DNA from: JBBRTJ01 sp038244535
GTDB lineage: Bacteria > Actinomycetota > Acidimicrobiia > Acidimicrobiales > Ilumatobacteraceae
DNA length: 47,212 nucleotides
Assembly (NCBI GenBank): GCA_038244535.1
Contig: JBBRTJ010000013.1
Location: 1-47,212 of the forward strand
Direction of reading: 5' to 3'
Position numbers and translations under genes: made by a program. How positions within the stretch are numbered: position 1 is the stretch's first letter; the number at the start of each line of letters is the position of its first letter. A model generated the notes under the pieces. The model had not been told where the DNA came from, ran no database searches, and was given only the letters and a program-made list of their open reading frames with translations. Positions 16,753 to 25,136 of this stretch are shown here, in pieces.

Positions 16753-17856
16753 ATGCAGGTGTGGCTGTCAACGCGCAAGGGGCTCTTCTGCCTCGACGAC
16801 TCTGGCGGTGCGCTGCAGATCCGTGAGCGGCACTTCCCGGGCGTCGCGGTGAGCCTCTCGCATCGCGACGCGCGCGACGGGGCCATCTACGCCGCGCTCG
16901 GTCACGGGCACTTCGGGGTGCACCTCCATCGCAGCGACGACGAGGGCCGGTCGTTCGTCGAGGTGGCCGCCCCCGCGTACCCGCCCAAGCCTGTTGGCCA
17001 CGTCGACCTCGACCCCATGCGCCAGATCGACCGTGCGTGGTCCACCGAACTGGTGTGGGCGCTGGCCTCCGGCGGCCCGGCGCAGCCCGGTCGGCTGTGG
17101 TGCGGCACCATCCCCGGGGGGCTCTTTCGCAGCGACGATCGAGGTGGTTCCTGGGAGCTCGTGCGCTCGCTCTGGGACCGTCCTGAGCGGGCCCAGGCGT
17201 TCGGCGGTGGCTACGACCTGCCCGGCCTGCACTCGGTGTGCGTCAACCAGAACGACCCCGACGACATCGTCATCGGCATCTCGTGCGGCGGGGCGTGGCG
17301 GACCCGCGACGGGGGTGGCTCGTGGGAGCTGACCACGGGCATGTGGGCCGAGTTCCTCCCCCCGGGTGTGGCCTCCGAACCGGCCAGTCAGGACCCGCAC
17401 CACATCGTGCGGTGCCCGGCCGCTCCCGACGTTCTGTGGACGCAGCACCACAACGGCATCTTCCGCTCGACCGACGGCGGCTCGACCTGGGCCGAGATCA
17501 CCGGGGTGGCGCCGTCGGCGTTCGGGTTCGCCGTCGCTGTGCACCCGAGCGATCCCGACACGGCGTGGTTCGTCCCCGGGGTGAGCGACCTCGAGCGCGT
17601 TCCTGTCGACGGTCGCCTCATGGTCAACATCACCCACGACGGCGGCCGCAGCTTCACCGCCATGTCGGCCGGGCTGCCCCAGCGCGACGCCTACCACCTC
17701 GTGTACCGCCACGGCCTCGCGGTCGACTCGACCGGTGAGCGCCTCGTGATGGCCTCCACCACCGGGTCGGCGTGGGCGAGCCAGGACGGCGGCTCGACGT
17801 GGGAGCTGCTCACCGCTGACCTGCCGCCGGTGCTGGCCGTCGACCTCGTCGACTGA
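16753..17856 (+). CDS. BNR/sialidase-like beta-propeller protein
   Basis: 367 residues with repeated Asp-box/BNR motifs: RSDDEGRSF, RSDDRGGSW, RTRDGGGSW, RSTDGGSTW, THDGGRSF and ASQDGGSTW. Spaced about 50-70 residues apart, they predict a six- or seven-bladed propeller. No sialidase catalytic triad is evident, so glycosidase activity is not claimed. No signal peptide: MQVWLSTRKGLF starts directly with a strand. GGGAGG at 16741-16746 is a good ribosome site 6 nt before ATG 16753, which decides the start against the TTG at 16747. Pairing with a MoaD-like carrier recurs in actinobacteria as far as I recall. Confidence 0.87.
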   Translation: MQVWLSTRKGLFCLDDSGGALQIRERHFPGVAVSLSHRDARDGAIYAALGHGHFGVHLHRSDDEGRSFVEVAAPAYPPKPVGHVDLDPMRQIDRAWSTELVWALASGGPAQPGRLWCGTIPGGLFRSDDRGGSWELVRSLWDRPERAQAFGGGYDLPGLHSVCVNQNDPDDIVIGISCGGAWRTRDGGGSWELTTGMWAEFLPPGVASEPASQDPHHIVRCPAAPDVLWTQHHNGIFRSTDGGSTWAEITGVAPSAFGFAVAVHPSDPDTAWFVPGVSDLERVPVDGRLMVNITHDGGRSFTAMSAGLPQRDAYHLVYRHGLAVDSTGERLVMASTTGSAWASQDGGSTWELLTADLPPVLAVDLVD

Positions 17857-17873
17857 GAGTTGAGGGGCCGGTC

Positions 17874-18173
17874 TTACGCCGGCTGGTGGTGGAGCGCTTC
17901 GAGCCGCGCTCGGTAGTCGGCGACGTCGATCTCGCCGCGAGCCAGCCGTTCGCGCAGGATGGCCTCGGCGTCAGGCCGCTGGTCGTGGCTGTGGGGGACG
18001 GGGTGGTCGTGGTGGCCCGCGGGCGGCGGTGCTGCCGGGGGTCCGAAGGGGCCCCGGCGGGTCAGGGCGACGACGGCCCACACCAGCACGCCGACGAACA
18101 CCGTCAAGGCGAGCAGCATCAGCACCCATCCCGCCGAACTGAACCCGCCGTGCATGTCATCGTTCCAGCCCAT
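17874..18173 (-). CDS. SHOCT domain membrane protein
   Basis: 99 residues: one membrane helix at about 15-38 (AGWVLMLLALTVFVGVLVW), a Pro/His-rich linker, then a C-terminal SHOCT motif (AEAILRERLARGEIDVADY) at about 69-88. SHOCT is a short helical oligomerisation motif found at the ends of small membrane proteins; function unknown. Convergent with the propeller gene (17 nt between stops). Confidence 0.85.
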   Translation of the reverse strand: MGWNDDMHGGFSSAGWVLMLLALTVFVGVLVWAVVALTRRGPFGPPAAPPPAGHHDHPVPHSHDQRPDAEAILRERLARGEIDVADYRARLEALHHQPA

Positions 18174-18307
18174 GTGAACCTCCTCGTGCCGACAACAGGT
18201 CGGGATCGCCCCGGCCTCTCGTCACGTTCACAGCGTGGCACCGCCGTCGTCGGCTGCCCCGGGACCAAGGTCACCACTGTCGACGCGTTGCCGCGCTCCC
18301 GGTGGGG

Positions 18308-19159
18308 TCAGGCGAACACCACGGTGCGGCGGCCGTGCACCAGCACGCGGGCTTCGACGTGGGCCCGCACGGCGCGAGCGAGCACGATCGCCTCCAGGTC
18401 GCGGCCACGGCGGGCCAGGTCGATGGGGTCGTCGCGGTGCGTCACGTGGATGACGTCCTGATCGATGATCGGCCCTTCGTCGAGGTCGGCCGTCACGTAG
18501 TGGGCGGTGGCGCCGATCACCTTCACCCCGCGCTCGAACGCCTGCCGGTAGGGCGAGGCTCCGGCGAAGGCGGGCAGGAACGAGTGATGGATGTTGATGA
18601 TCCGCTCGGGGTGGTGAGCGACGAAGACGGGGCTGAGGATCTGCATGTAGCGGGCCAGCACCACGAGCTCGGCGCCGGCGTCGTCGATGATGGCCATGGC
18701 ACGGGCCTCGTCGTCGGCCTTGGTGGCTGCGGTCACGGGCACGAGGTGGAACGGCACACCGAACGCCGTTGCGGCATCGGCATGATCGGGGTGGTTGGCG
18801 ACCACGGCGACGATGTCGATCGGCAGCTCACCCGTGCGCCACCGCACGAGCAGGTCGTAGAGGCAGTGGGCCTGCTTCGACACCATGATCGCCACCTTGG
18901 GCCGGTGGTCACGGAGCCGTAGTCGCGCGTCCATGTCGAAGCGCTCGCTGATGGGGCGCAGCTCGTCGAGGATGGCGTCGGGGGCGATGGCCAGGCCGTC
19001 GAGGTCGATCTCGACGCGCTGGAAGAACGTGCCGCTCATCTCGTCGGAGTGCTGCTCGGAGCGCACGATGTTGCCGCCACGGGAGGCGACGAAGTCGGCG
19101 ACGGCGGCGATGATGCCAGGTCCGTCGGGACAGGTGAGCAACAGGACTGCCGAGGCCAT
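18308..19159 (-). CDS. purU: Formyltetrahydrofolate deformylase
   Basis: 283 residues from ATG 19159. The N-terminal ACT-type domain (LLLTCPDGPGIIAAVADFVA) is at 5-24 and the formyltransferase-fold domain follows. Active-site segments are VVANHPD, INIHHSFLPAFAGASPY and HYVTADLDEGPIIDQD, carrying the Asn, His and Asp triad of PurU. The enzyme hydrolyses 10-formyl-THF to formate and THF, balancing one-carbon and glycine/methionine pools. Length matches the family. It lies 14 nt downstream of a SCO6745-like gene on the same strand and may be read with it. The longer frame from 19255 overlaps that gene and is not used. Confidence 0.94.
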   Translation of the reverse strand: MASAVLLLTCPDGPGIIAAVADFVASRGGNIVRSEQHSDEMSGTFFQRVEIDLDGLAIAPDAILDELRPISERFDMDARLRLRDHRPKVAIMVSKQAHCLYDLLVRWRTGELPIDIVAVVANHPDHADAATAFGVPFHLVPVTAATKADDEARAMAIIDDAGAELVVLARYMQILSPVFVAHHPERIINIHHSFLPAFAGASPYRQAFERGVKVIGATAHYVTADLDEGPIIDQDVIHVTHRDDPIDLARRGRDLEAIVLARAVRAHVEARVLVHGRRTVVFA

Positions 19160-19173
19160 GACCAGTCCTCTCT

Positions 19174-20091
19174 TCAGGCGGGACTGGCCGGACGGGCCAG
19201 GTCGTCGGCGCCGCCGGCCAGGTATCCGCCACCATCGCGCACCGCAGCCCCCCACGACGCCAGCAGCCCGAAGAGCTCGTCGACATCGCCGTCGAGGGCG
19301 TCGACGGCGGGCGCCATCTGGGCGTCGGTGGCGTCCTCGATGGCAGCTCGGGCGGCGCGGCCGGCGGCGCTGAACCCGGTGTGCTCCTCGTTCAACCAGC
19401 CCCGGCCGACCAGCCGCTCGGTGGCGGCGTCGAGGTCGTCGTTGCTCCAGGCTCGCGTCCGGATGTAGCTACGCAGGGGCAGGCCGATGAAGAGCTCGGT
19501 CAGCAGCCCGATCTCGACGGCGTCCACGCCGACCGCAGTCCACGCGGCCGTGTGTGCGTCGCCTCGGAACTCGCGCAGCAGGTCGAGGCCTCGCCACAGG
19601 TCGCCCATCGGCGTGCCCGGGAACCCCAGGGCTCGCAGGCCGGCGTACAGCGGCTTGCCCTCCGGGCGAAGGGGCTCGGTCATGCGGCGCACCAGCGTCA
19701 GCGCCCGATCGATGCCTGCCGGCTCGGGCCCGAGGAGCCGCACCAGCTGCGCGGTGGCGCCGGCGTCACGGGCCGCGCAGATGGTGGCCGCATCGGTGAG
19801 CGACCAGCCGTAGGCGACCGCGGGCACGACCACGGCCGGGTTGAACACGGCGAACGCGGCCGCCACGACCTCGCCGTGGACTTGGCCCATCACTGAGCCC
19901 CGGCTCGTGAAGTAGGCCGGCCCGTCGGGGAGCTCGACGGCGCCGGCCTTCATCCGGCTCGGCGCGAACCCGAGGGCGGCGTAGCCGCGATGGCACTCGG
20001 GCGAGAAGTACACCTGGCCGGCAAGGGGCTCGACGAGCCCGGCGAGCCGCCGTGCGGTGCTCGAGCGCTGGTCGGTGGGCACAACGGGCAT
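19174..20091 (-). CDS. SCO6745-like protein (copy 1)
   Basis: 305 residues. The opening (ARRLAGLVEPLAGQVYFSPECHRGYAALGF) followed by AYFTSRGSVMGQVHGEVVAAAFAVFNPAVV is the hallmark of an actinobacterial family named after Streptomyces SCO6745, whose activity is unknown. The C-terminal half has a winged-helix look (GWLNEEHTGFSAAGRAAR resembles a MarR-type wing), so DNA or ligand binding is possible. It shares its layout with the next gene upstream and probably arose with it by tandem duplication. Confidence 0.82.
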   Translation of the reverse strand: MPVVPTDQRSSTARRLAGLVEPLAGQVYFSPECHRGYAALGFAPSRMKAGAVELPDGPAYFTSRGSVMGQVHGEVVAAAFAVFNPAVVVPAVAYGWSLTDAATICAARDAGATAQLVRLLGPEPAGIDRALTLVRRMTEPLRPEGKPLYAGLRALGFPGTPMGDLWRGLDLLREFRGDAHTAAWTAVGVDAVEIGLLTELFIGLPLRSYIRTRAWSNDDLDAATERLVGRGWLNEEHTGFSAAGRAARAAIEDATDAQMAPAVDALDGDVDELFGLLASWGAAVRDGGGYLAGGADDLARPASPA

Positions 20092-20139
20092 GGGGTCCTC
20101 GTTCGAATCGGCGGCGATGGGTACGGGTGCGCGGCGTGG

Positions 20140-20997
20140 TCAGGGTCGCGTCATCGAACGAGGATCGACGGGGTACCCCTTGGCGGCCAGCACGGCTTCG
20201 GCCAGTGGGGTCAGGGTTGCGAACAGGGCCTCGGGGTCGTCGATGGCCTCGACGATCGGACGCTCCATCAGGTCGGTGCACACCTCGACCTCGGCGCGCA
20301 GCGCCTCGCCGGCGGGGGTGAAGGCATCGCCGTCGATGAGGCCACGGCCGCGGAGCCCTTCGATCGCGGCGGCGACGTCGTCATCGTCGTAGCCCCTCGT
20401 CTTGACGTAGGACCCGAGCGGGATCCGCCACCAGAGTTCGGTGAGCAGGGTCGCGTCGACCGGCCCGAGCCCGTGCGATGTCCAGGCGATGATGTGGCTG
20501 TCACCCCGGTGCTCGCGCAGGATGTCGGCTGCCCGCCACAGGTCGCCGACGGGATCACCGGGGTAGCCGAGCCCATGCAGACCCGAGCACAGTGCCCGAC
20601 CTTCGTAGGAAGCGAACGGGACCAGGCGCGCCAGCGCATCGAGTGCGGCGCCCACGTGCCCATCGGTGATGCCGCTGCCGGCGAACGCCCGGCCGAGGAA
20701 GGCGCGCTGGCCCTCGAGACGGGCATCGAGGATCGTGACGACGTCGACCTTGGCCCACGCTTCGTCGATGGCGGCCTTGACCACGCTGGGCTTGAACACG
20801 CCGAAGGCGGCCGCCACGACCTCGCCCCGCACCTGGCCGAGCGAGCCGCCCCGGCTGGCGAAGTACGCGGGTGAGTAGGTCAGGCCGAGCGAGTCGTAGC
20901 GGGCGTGCGCCTCGGGGGCGAAGTAGACGCTGGCTGCGATCAGCTCGAGAAGGTCACGCAGGGGGCGAGCGGTCTGGCGCAGGTGGTCATCGAGCAT
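20140..20997 (-). CDS. SCO6745-like protein (copy 2)
   Basis: 285 residues, paralogue of the neighbouring gene: RPLRDLLELIAASVYFAPEAHARYDSL, then AYFASRGGSLGQVRGEVVAAAFGVFKPSVV, DLWRAADILREHRGDSHIIAW and the wing-like RGLIDGDAFTPAGEALRAEVE match copy 1 segment by segment. It lacks the short insertion copy 1 has after its first 45 residues. It is the first gene of the minus-strand run ending in purU, 48 nt upstream of copy 1. Function unknown. Confidence 0.82.
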   Translation of the reverse strand: MLDDHLRQTARPLRDLLELIAASVYFAPEAHARYDSLGLTYSPAYFASRGGSLGQVRGEVVAAAFGVFKPSVVKAAIDEAWAKVDVVTILDARLEGQRAFLGRAFAGSGITDGHVGAALDALARLVPFASYEGRALCSGLHGLGYPGDPVGDLWRAADILREHRGDSHIIAWTSHGLGPVDATLLTELWWRIPLGSYVKTRGYDDDDVAAAIEGLRGRGLIDGDAFTPAGEALRAEVEVCTDLMERPIVEAIDDPEALFATLTPLAEAVLAAKGYPVDPRSMTRP

Positions 20998-21027
20998 CGT
21001 CAGACGACGTTAGGCGCTCGGCCCCGG

Positions 21028-21237
21028 TCAGGCTGCGGGGCGCTCCCGGCGGGTGACGTGCTCGATGGTCGCGTCGACCGCGGCGTGGTCTCGGGCGGTG
21101 GCGGCGAGGACGCGGCCGGCGTTGCGGGCGGCACCGTCGTTGCCCCACCGCATCAGTCGGGTGAGCAGTTCGGCCATGTGTGCATCGTGCGCCCCGCTCG
21201 TGTCCCAACGGCGAACGAGGAACGACGGCTCGGTCAC
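21028..21237 (-). CDS. Small hypothetical protein
   Basis: 69 residues from GTG 21237 (TEPSFLVRRWDTSGAHDAHM). Helical and charged with no signal or membrane segment. It lies 30 nt upstream of SCO6745-like copy 2 on the same strand and could be first in that operon. Coding status rests on codon pattern and position only. Confidence 0.5.
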   Translation of the reverse strand: MTEPSFLVRRWDTSGAHDAHMAELLTRLMRWGNDGAARNAGRVLAATARDHAAVDATIEHVTRRERPAA

Positions 21238-21337
21238 GGGTCGATGACACCTCCCTGAACGCGCCTACGGTGCCATCGTCTGCTCGGCCGCTACCTCGGC
21301 CCTGGCGTCGCGTCTCCCCCACCCCGCTGGAGTGATC

Positions 21338-21796
21338 GTGTCCGAATCGGAAGACCCCACACCTGTCCTCTCCGTCGAAGTAGTTGCAGTTGCAACGACT
21401 GAGGTCATCGACGCGATGGCTCATCTGATGCCGCAACTGTCGACCACTGCGCCGGTGCCGACCAAGGCCGAGCTGGCCGAGATCGTCGCGTCCCCGGCCA
21501 CGCTGCTGTTCGTGGCCCGCATCGACGGCGTGATCGTCGGCTCGCTGACGCTGGCGCTGTTCCGGTTACCGAGTGGGCTGCGGGCATGGATCGAAGATGT
21601 CGTGGTCGACGCATCGGCGCGTGGTTCCGGCGTAGGCGAGCGGCTCAACCGCGCCGCCCTCGACGAGGCGGCGGCCCGTGGTGCCCGAACGGTCGAGCTC
21701 ACGTCGCGCCCGTCGCGCGAAGCGGCCAACCGCCTCTACCAGCGCCTCGGGTTCGTCGTTCGCGAGACGAACGTGTACCGGTTCACCCACGAGTGA
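21338..21796 (+). CDS. GNAT family N-acetyltransferase
   Basis: 152 residues. GNAT motif A is WIEDVVVDASARGSGVGERL, where R-G-S-G-V-G contacts the acetyl-CoA pyrophosphate. ANRLYQRLGFVVRETNVYRF is the motif B region with the usual Tyr. GGAG at 21329-21332 is a ribosome site 5 nt before GTG 21338, preferred to GTG 21332. The substrate amine is unknown; the domain is a minimal stand-alone GNAT. Confidence 0.88.
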   Translation: MSESEDPTPVLSVEVVAVATTEVIDAMAHLMPQLSTTAPVPTKAELAEIVASPATLLFVARIDGVIVGSLTLALFRLPSGLRAWIEDVVVDASARGSGVGERLNRAALDEAAARGARTVELTSRPSREAANRLYQRLGFVVRETNVYRFTHE

Positions 21797-21890
21797 TCGC
21801 CGCCGAGTCGTACCAGTAGGCGTTGATCGTGGCCTCGGTCGAGCGCGTCGTGACCAGAAGGCCGCGCGGTGAACCCGACGAGTCCTGGCG

Positions 21891-22142
21891 ATGCTGGCTC
21901 ACGCGACCTGGTGGCGAACGGATCGACGCGGCCGAATCCTCACCTTCGCCACCGGTCTCGTCGTTGATGAGGCGTACGACCATCGGGTCACGATCGAAGT
22001 CGGAGGTCTCCGAGTTCCGTTCATCTCGGTGGATGACCTGCGCACCAACACGCTCGCGACGGGGCGTCTCCGTGATCTGGCTGATGCGGCCGACCTACCT
22101 CCTCCCGTAGTCCACAGGAGCGGTCCTGACCAGATGCCCTAG
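21891..22142 (+). pseudogene. C-terminal remnant of a nucleotidyltransferase-like gene
   Basis: An 83-codon frame whose sequence (VTIEVGGLRVPFISVDDLRTN, then RLRDLADAADL) matches the last part of small nucleotidyltransferase-fold proteins (AbiEii/MNT-like), which typically end with a strand, a V-P-x-I-x-x-D-D-L turn and a R-x-x-D-L-A-D helix. The catalytic GS-x10-DxD half is missing: the 94 nt back to the GNAT stop do not encode it in any frame. I read it as a 5'-deleted relic; a short functional protein is less likely. Confidence 0.5.
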
Positions 22143-22162
22143 CCCCTGGGTACGGTGCGCTG

Positions 22163-23008
22163 ATGGCTGATCAACCGGTGGGCCGCTACGAGCGAGACGT
22201 GCTCGAGCAGTGGGCCGATGAGCGCGCTGCCGCCCGCCAGCCGCCGCCCGCGCTCGAGGCGACGCCGGGGTTGGTGGTCACCCATCGTGCCAGCGGCTTT
22301 CGGGGCGCAGTGCTGCGCGTTGGCAGCGGGGCCGTCGAGCTGCGGGCCGCCGACGGCACGGTCCGCCTTTTCCGCATGGCTGACGGGGCGTTCGTGCACG
22401 ACGAGCGACTGGTCACGTTGGTGGCGGCGAAGCGCCGCTCCGCCTCGGGGCCAGCCGCCGCTGCCGTCACGGCGTCGGGCTCGGTGGCCGTGCGTCACGA
22501 GGCCAAGGTCGCGGTTGGCGCACGAATCCTGGTCGAGGGCATCCACGACGCCGAGCTGGTTGAGCGGGTGTGGGGCGACGACCTGCGCCACGAGGGGGTG
22601 GTGGTCGAGCGCCTCGACGGCATCGATCATCTCGCGGCGTGGATCGACGACTTCCGCCCCGGTCCCCGCCGGCGGCTCGGCGTGCTCGTCGACCACCTCG
22701 TGCCCGGATCGAAGGAGGCGCGGCTGGCCGAGTCGGTCCGCCATCCAGACGTGCTCGTCACCGGAACGCCCTACGTGGACGTGTGGCAGGCGGTGCGCCC
22801 GCACGTGCTGGGGCTCTCGTCGTGGCCGGTCGTGCCGAAGGGGACGGATTGGAAGACCGGCATCGGCGCCGCGTTGGGCGAGCCCGACCTCACTCAGCTC
22901 TGGCGCCGCATCCGCGCCGCAGTTCGCACCTACGCCGATCTCGAACCGGCGCTCGTCGGCGCTGTCGAGCAGCTCATCGACTTCGTGACCGAGCCCATCG
23001 ACGCCTGA
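22163..23008 (+). CDS. DUF3097 family protein
   Basis: 281 residues. The actinobacterial DUF3097 signature is in the middle: RILVEGIHDAELVERVWGDD, RHEGVVVERLDGIDHL and RRRLGVLVDHLVPGSKE, with VTGTPYVDVWQAV after it. The VEGIHDAELVE and VLVDHLVPGSKE segments resemble a TOPRIM-like acidic core (E and D-x-D type residues), so a nucleic-acid metal-binding role is possible but unproven. TACGGT at 22151-22156 sits 6 nt before ATG 22163. Single-gene unit. Confidence 0.85.
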   Translation: MADQPVGRYERDVLEQWADERAAARQPPPALEATPGLVVTHRASGFRGAVLRVGSGAVELRAADGTVRLFRMADGAFVHDERLVTLVAAKRRSASGPAAAAVTASGSVAVRHEAKVAVGARILVEGIHDAELVERVWGDDLRHEGVVVERLDGIDHLAAWIDDFRPGPRRRLGVLVDHLVPGSKEARLAESVRHPDVLVTGTPYVDVWQAVRPHVLGLSSWPVVPKGTDWKTGIGAALGEPDLTQLWRRIRAAVRTYADLEPALVGAVEQLIDFVTEPIDA

Positions 23009-23026
23009 GCCGGGGTGCGAGGTCGC

Positions 23027-23614
23027 TCAGCGCCCGAGGAGGTCTTCGGCGGCTTGGCGGACCTGCCAGTCACGATCGTCAAGCGCCCGATGCAGCGCGG
23101 CATCGACCTCGGGTCCCTCGAACGGGGCCAGAGCCAGCACGGCCCGACGGCGGACGGCGGGCTTGTCGGCGGTGGCCGTCAGGATCGCCGCCAGTCCTGC
23201 TGGGTCACCGAGAGCGCCGAGCGCGGCCACAGCAGCCTCCCGTACGAGCGCGTCTCGATGACCGCACGACAGCTCGATCAGGCGAACCACGGTGGCGGGG
23301 TCGGCCCGCTCGTGCTCACCGACGGCGAAGCAGGCGACCTCGACGATGGCGTCGTCCTGGTCGTGCAGTGGCCCCCACAGCGACACGGCCGGGCGGCGGG
23401 CGGCGAGCTCGACGGCCCGGGACCGCACGATCGCCGACGGGGCGTTCAGGGCGTCGGTCACCTCGGCGTCGGCGAGGCGACCGAGCCGATCGAGGGCGCC
23501 GAGCGCGGCGGCCTGCACCTGGGGGTCGTCGTGGCCGAGACCGGCCCGGGCGGTGGCTTCGTCGCCCAGGTGACCGGCCAGTGCAACGGTCCGCCGCGCC
23601 TCGGCGTCGGTCAT
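23027..23614 (-). CDS. HEAT-repeat protein
   Basis: 195 residues made of short two-helix repeats: DPQVQAAALGALDRLG, SAIVRSRAVELAAR, DAIVEVACFAVGEH, DALVREAAVAALGALG, KPAVRRRAVLALAPF and DWQVRQAAEDLLGR. This is a HEAT/armadillo-like scaffold for protein interaction, with no enzyme motif. Its start overlaps the stop of the upstream membrane-protein gene (ATGA), so translation is coupled. Confidence 0.8.
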   Translation of the reverse strand: MTDAEARRTVALAGHLGDEATARAGLGHDDPQVQAAALGALDRLGRLADAEVTDALNAPSAIVRSRAVELAARRPAVSLWGPLHDQDDAIVEVACFAVGEHERADPATVVRLIELSCGHRDALVREAAVAALGALGDPAGLAAILTATADKPAVRRRAVLALAPFEGPEVDAALHRALDDRDWQVRQAAEDLLGR

Positions 23615-23907
23615 CCGAGCGCGCTGCCGAGGAGCAGGAACGCCAGCACGATCGCGGCGAGGAGGGCGATGCCGAGCACGAGGCCGGCAACGATCGTCAG
23701 CGCGCTCGCCCCGATCAGCGCCAGGAGCCGACGGATGAGCCCGGGCCGCTTGTAGAGCTGGGTCGGAGCCTGCGCGACCGGGGTCAGGCGGCCGCGTGCC
23801 CCGCTCGCCGAGCGTCTGGCAGGCTGACGGATGTCGGCGGCCATGAGCAACGCCGTCGCTGCGAGGGCGACGACCGTCGCCCAGATGGTGAGCGTTGTGA
23901 TGGACAC
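23611..23907 (-). CDS. Small membrane protein with two helices
   Basis: 98 residues from GTG 23907. An N-terminal helix (about 5-25) and a long C-terminal hydrophobic region (about 62-97, LLALIGASALTIVAGLVLGIALLAAIVLAFLLL) are separated by a basic linker, so the protein is a hairpin in the membrane. It is translationally coupled to the HEAT-repeat gene. Its first codons overlap the first codons of the divergent protease gene by 8 nt, an unusual divergent arrangement. Confidence 0.7.
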   Translation of the reverse strand: MSITTLTIWATVVALAATALLMAADIRQPARRSASGARGRLTPVAQAPTQLYKRPGLIRRLLALIGASALTIVAGLVLGIALLAAIVLAFLLLGSALG

Positions 23908-25084
23908 GTCAGACCCGACAGTACTGCCGAGCCCCGCCAGCGACGCTGCGGCCGCGCCGTTGCCGCCGGGTCAACCCCCGCCCTTGCCCCCACCGCCGGG
24001 CTCGTTCGACGCTGCGGTGGAGCCGGCCCGGCCCCGTCGCCGTCGCCGGTGGTGGATCCCGTTCACGGTCCTCGGCGTCGGGCTGGTGGTCGCCGTGGTG
24101 GTCGCGGCCTTCGTGCAGGTCGACTACTACGCCATCGCCCCGGGCGACGCGCAGCCGACCCAGCCCCGCATCACCGTCACGGGTCCGCAGACCTACCCCT
24201 CGACGGGTCAGGTGCTGTTCGTCACCGTCAGCGTCCCCCACCTCACGGCGCTCGGCTGGGTCGTCGCCCGGCTCGACCCGAACACCGAGCTGCTCAGCAA
24301 GCGCGACATCCTGGGTGACAAGACCCCGTCGGAGGACCGCCAGGAGAACCTCCGCCTCATGGGGTACTCGAAGGACTTCGCCACCTACGTGGCCCTGACC
24401 AAGCTCGGCTACCCGGTGACGGTGAAGGACGGGGGGGTCGTGGTGACCGAGGTGGCCAAGGACGTGCCGGCCGCCACGGTTCTGCAGAAGGGGGACATCA
24501 TCGTCGAGATGGCCGGCAAGGCCATCGAGGTCGACGATGACCTCCGTCAGGTGACCTCGGCCCACAAGCCCGGCGACGTGCTGCCGACGACGGTGAAGCG
24601 CAAGGGCGTCGACACCAAGGTCGACGTGAAGCTCGCCAGCCGGCCCGACGGCACCGCCTACATCGGGATCGGCACCGGCGTACCCGACACGATCTCGTTC
24701 ACCTTCCCGTTCCCGGTCGAGATCAACTCCGGCCAGGTCGGCGGGCCCTCGGCCGGCTTGTCGTTCACGCTGGCGCTGCTCGACAAGCTCACCCCGGGAT
24801 CGATCTCGGGCGGCAACGAGGTGGCTGCCACCGGCACCATGGACATGAATGGAAACGTGGGGCCCATTGGTGGCCTGGCCCAAAAGACCGTGGCGGTGCT
24901 GCGCACCGGGGCCAAGGTCTTCATGGTCCCCATGGAAGAGGTGAAGCAGGCCGTCGACGCCGCCAAGGGCACCAACCTGCGGATCGTCGGCGTCTCGACC
25001 CTCGACGACGCGCTGCGCACGCTGGCCGGCCTCGGCGGCAACGCCCTCGAGCTGGGCACACCCGGCAAGGACTACAAGGCCTGA
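23900..25084 (+). CDS. Membrane-anchored PDZ/Lon-type serine protease (YlbL-like)
   Basis: 394 residues from ATG 23900. An N-terminal Pro-rich cytoplasmic part leads to one membrane helix at about 52-74. A PDZ domain follows (about 180-235, VAKDVPAATVLQKGDIIVEMAGK), and then a Lon (S16) proteolytic domain with Ser284 in GGPSAGLS and Lys329 in AQKTVAVL, 45 residues apart as in Lon. This is the YlbL type, a secreted-side protease that acts on membrane or division-related substrates in Gram-positives. Both catalytic residues are present. GTG 23897 is a possible alternative start. Confidence 0.9.
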   Translation: MDTSDPTVLPSPASDAAAAPLPPGQPPPLPPPPGSFDAAVEPARPRRRRRWWIPFTVLGVGLVVAVVVAAFVQVDYYAIAPGDAQPTQPRITVTGPQTYPSTGQVLFVTVSVPHLTALGWVVARLDPNTELLSKRDILGDKTPSEDRQENLRLMGYSKDFATYVALTKLGYPVTVKDGGVVVTEVAKDVPAATVLQKGDIIVEMAGKAIEVDDDLRQVTSAHKPGDVLPTTVKRKGVDTKVDVKLASRPDGTAYIGIGTGVPDTISFTFPFPVEINSGQVGGPSAGLSFTLALLDKLTPGSISGGNEVAATGTMDMNGNVGPIGGLAQKTVAVLRTGAKVFMVPMEEVKQAVDAAKGTNLRIVGVSTLDDALRTLAGLGGNALELGTPGKDYKA

Positions 25085-25136
25085 TCGACCGCTCGGGTGA
25101 CCGGGCGGAGGTGGCAGCCGTCCGTAGATTGCGGTG

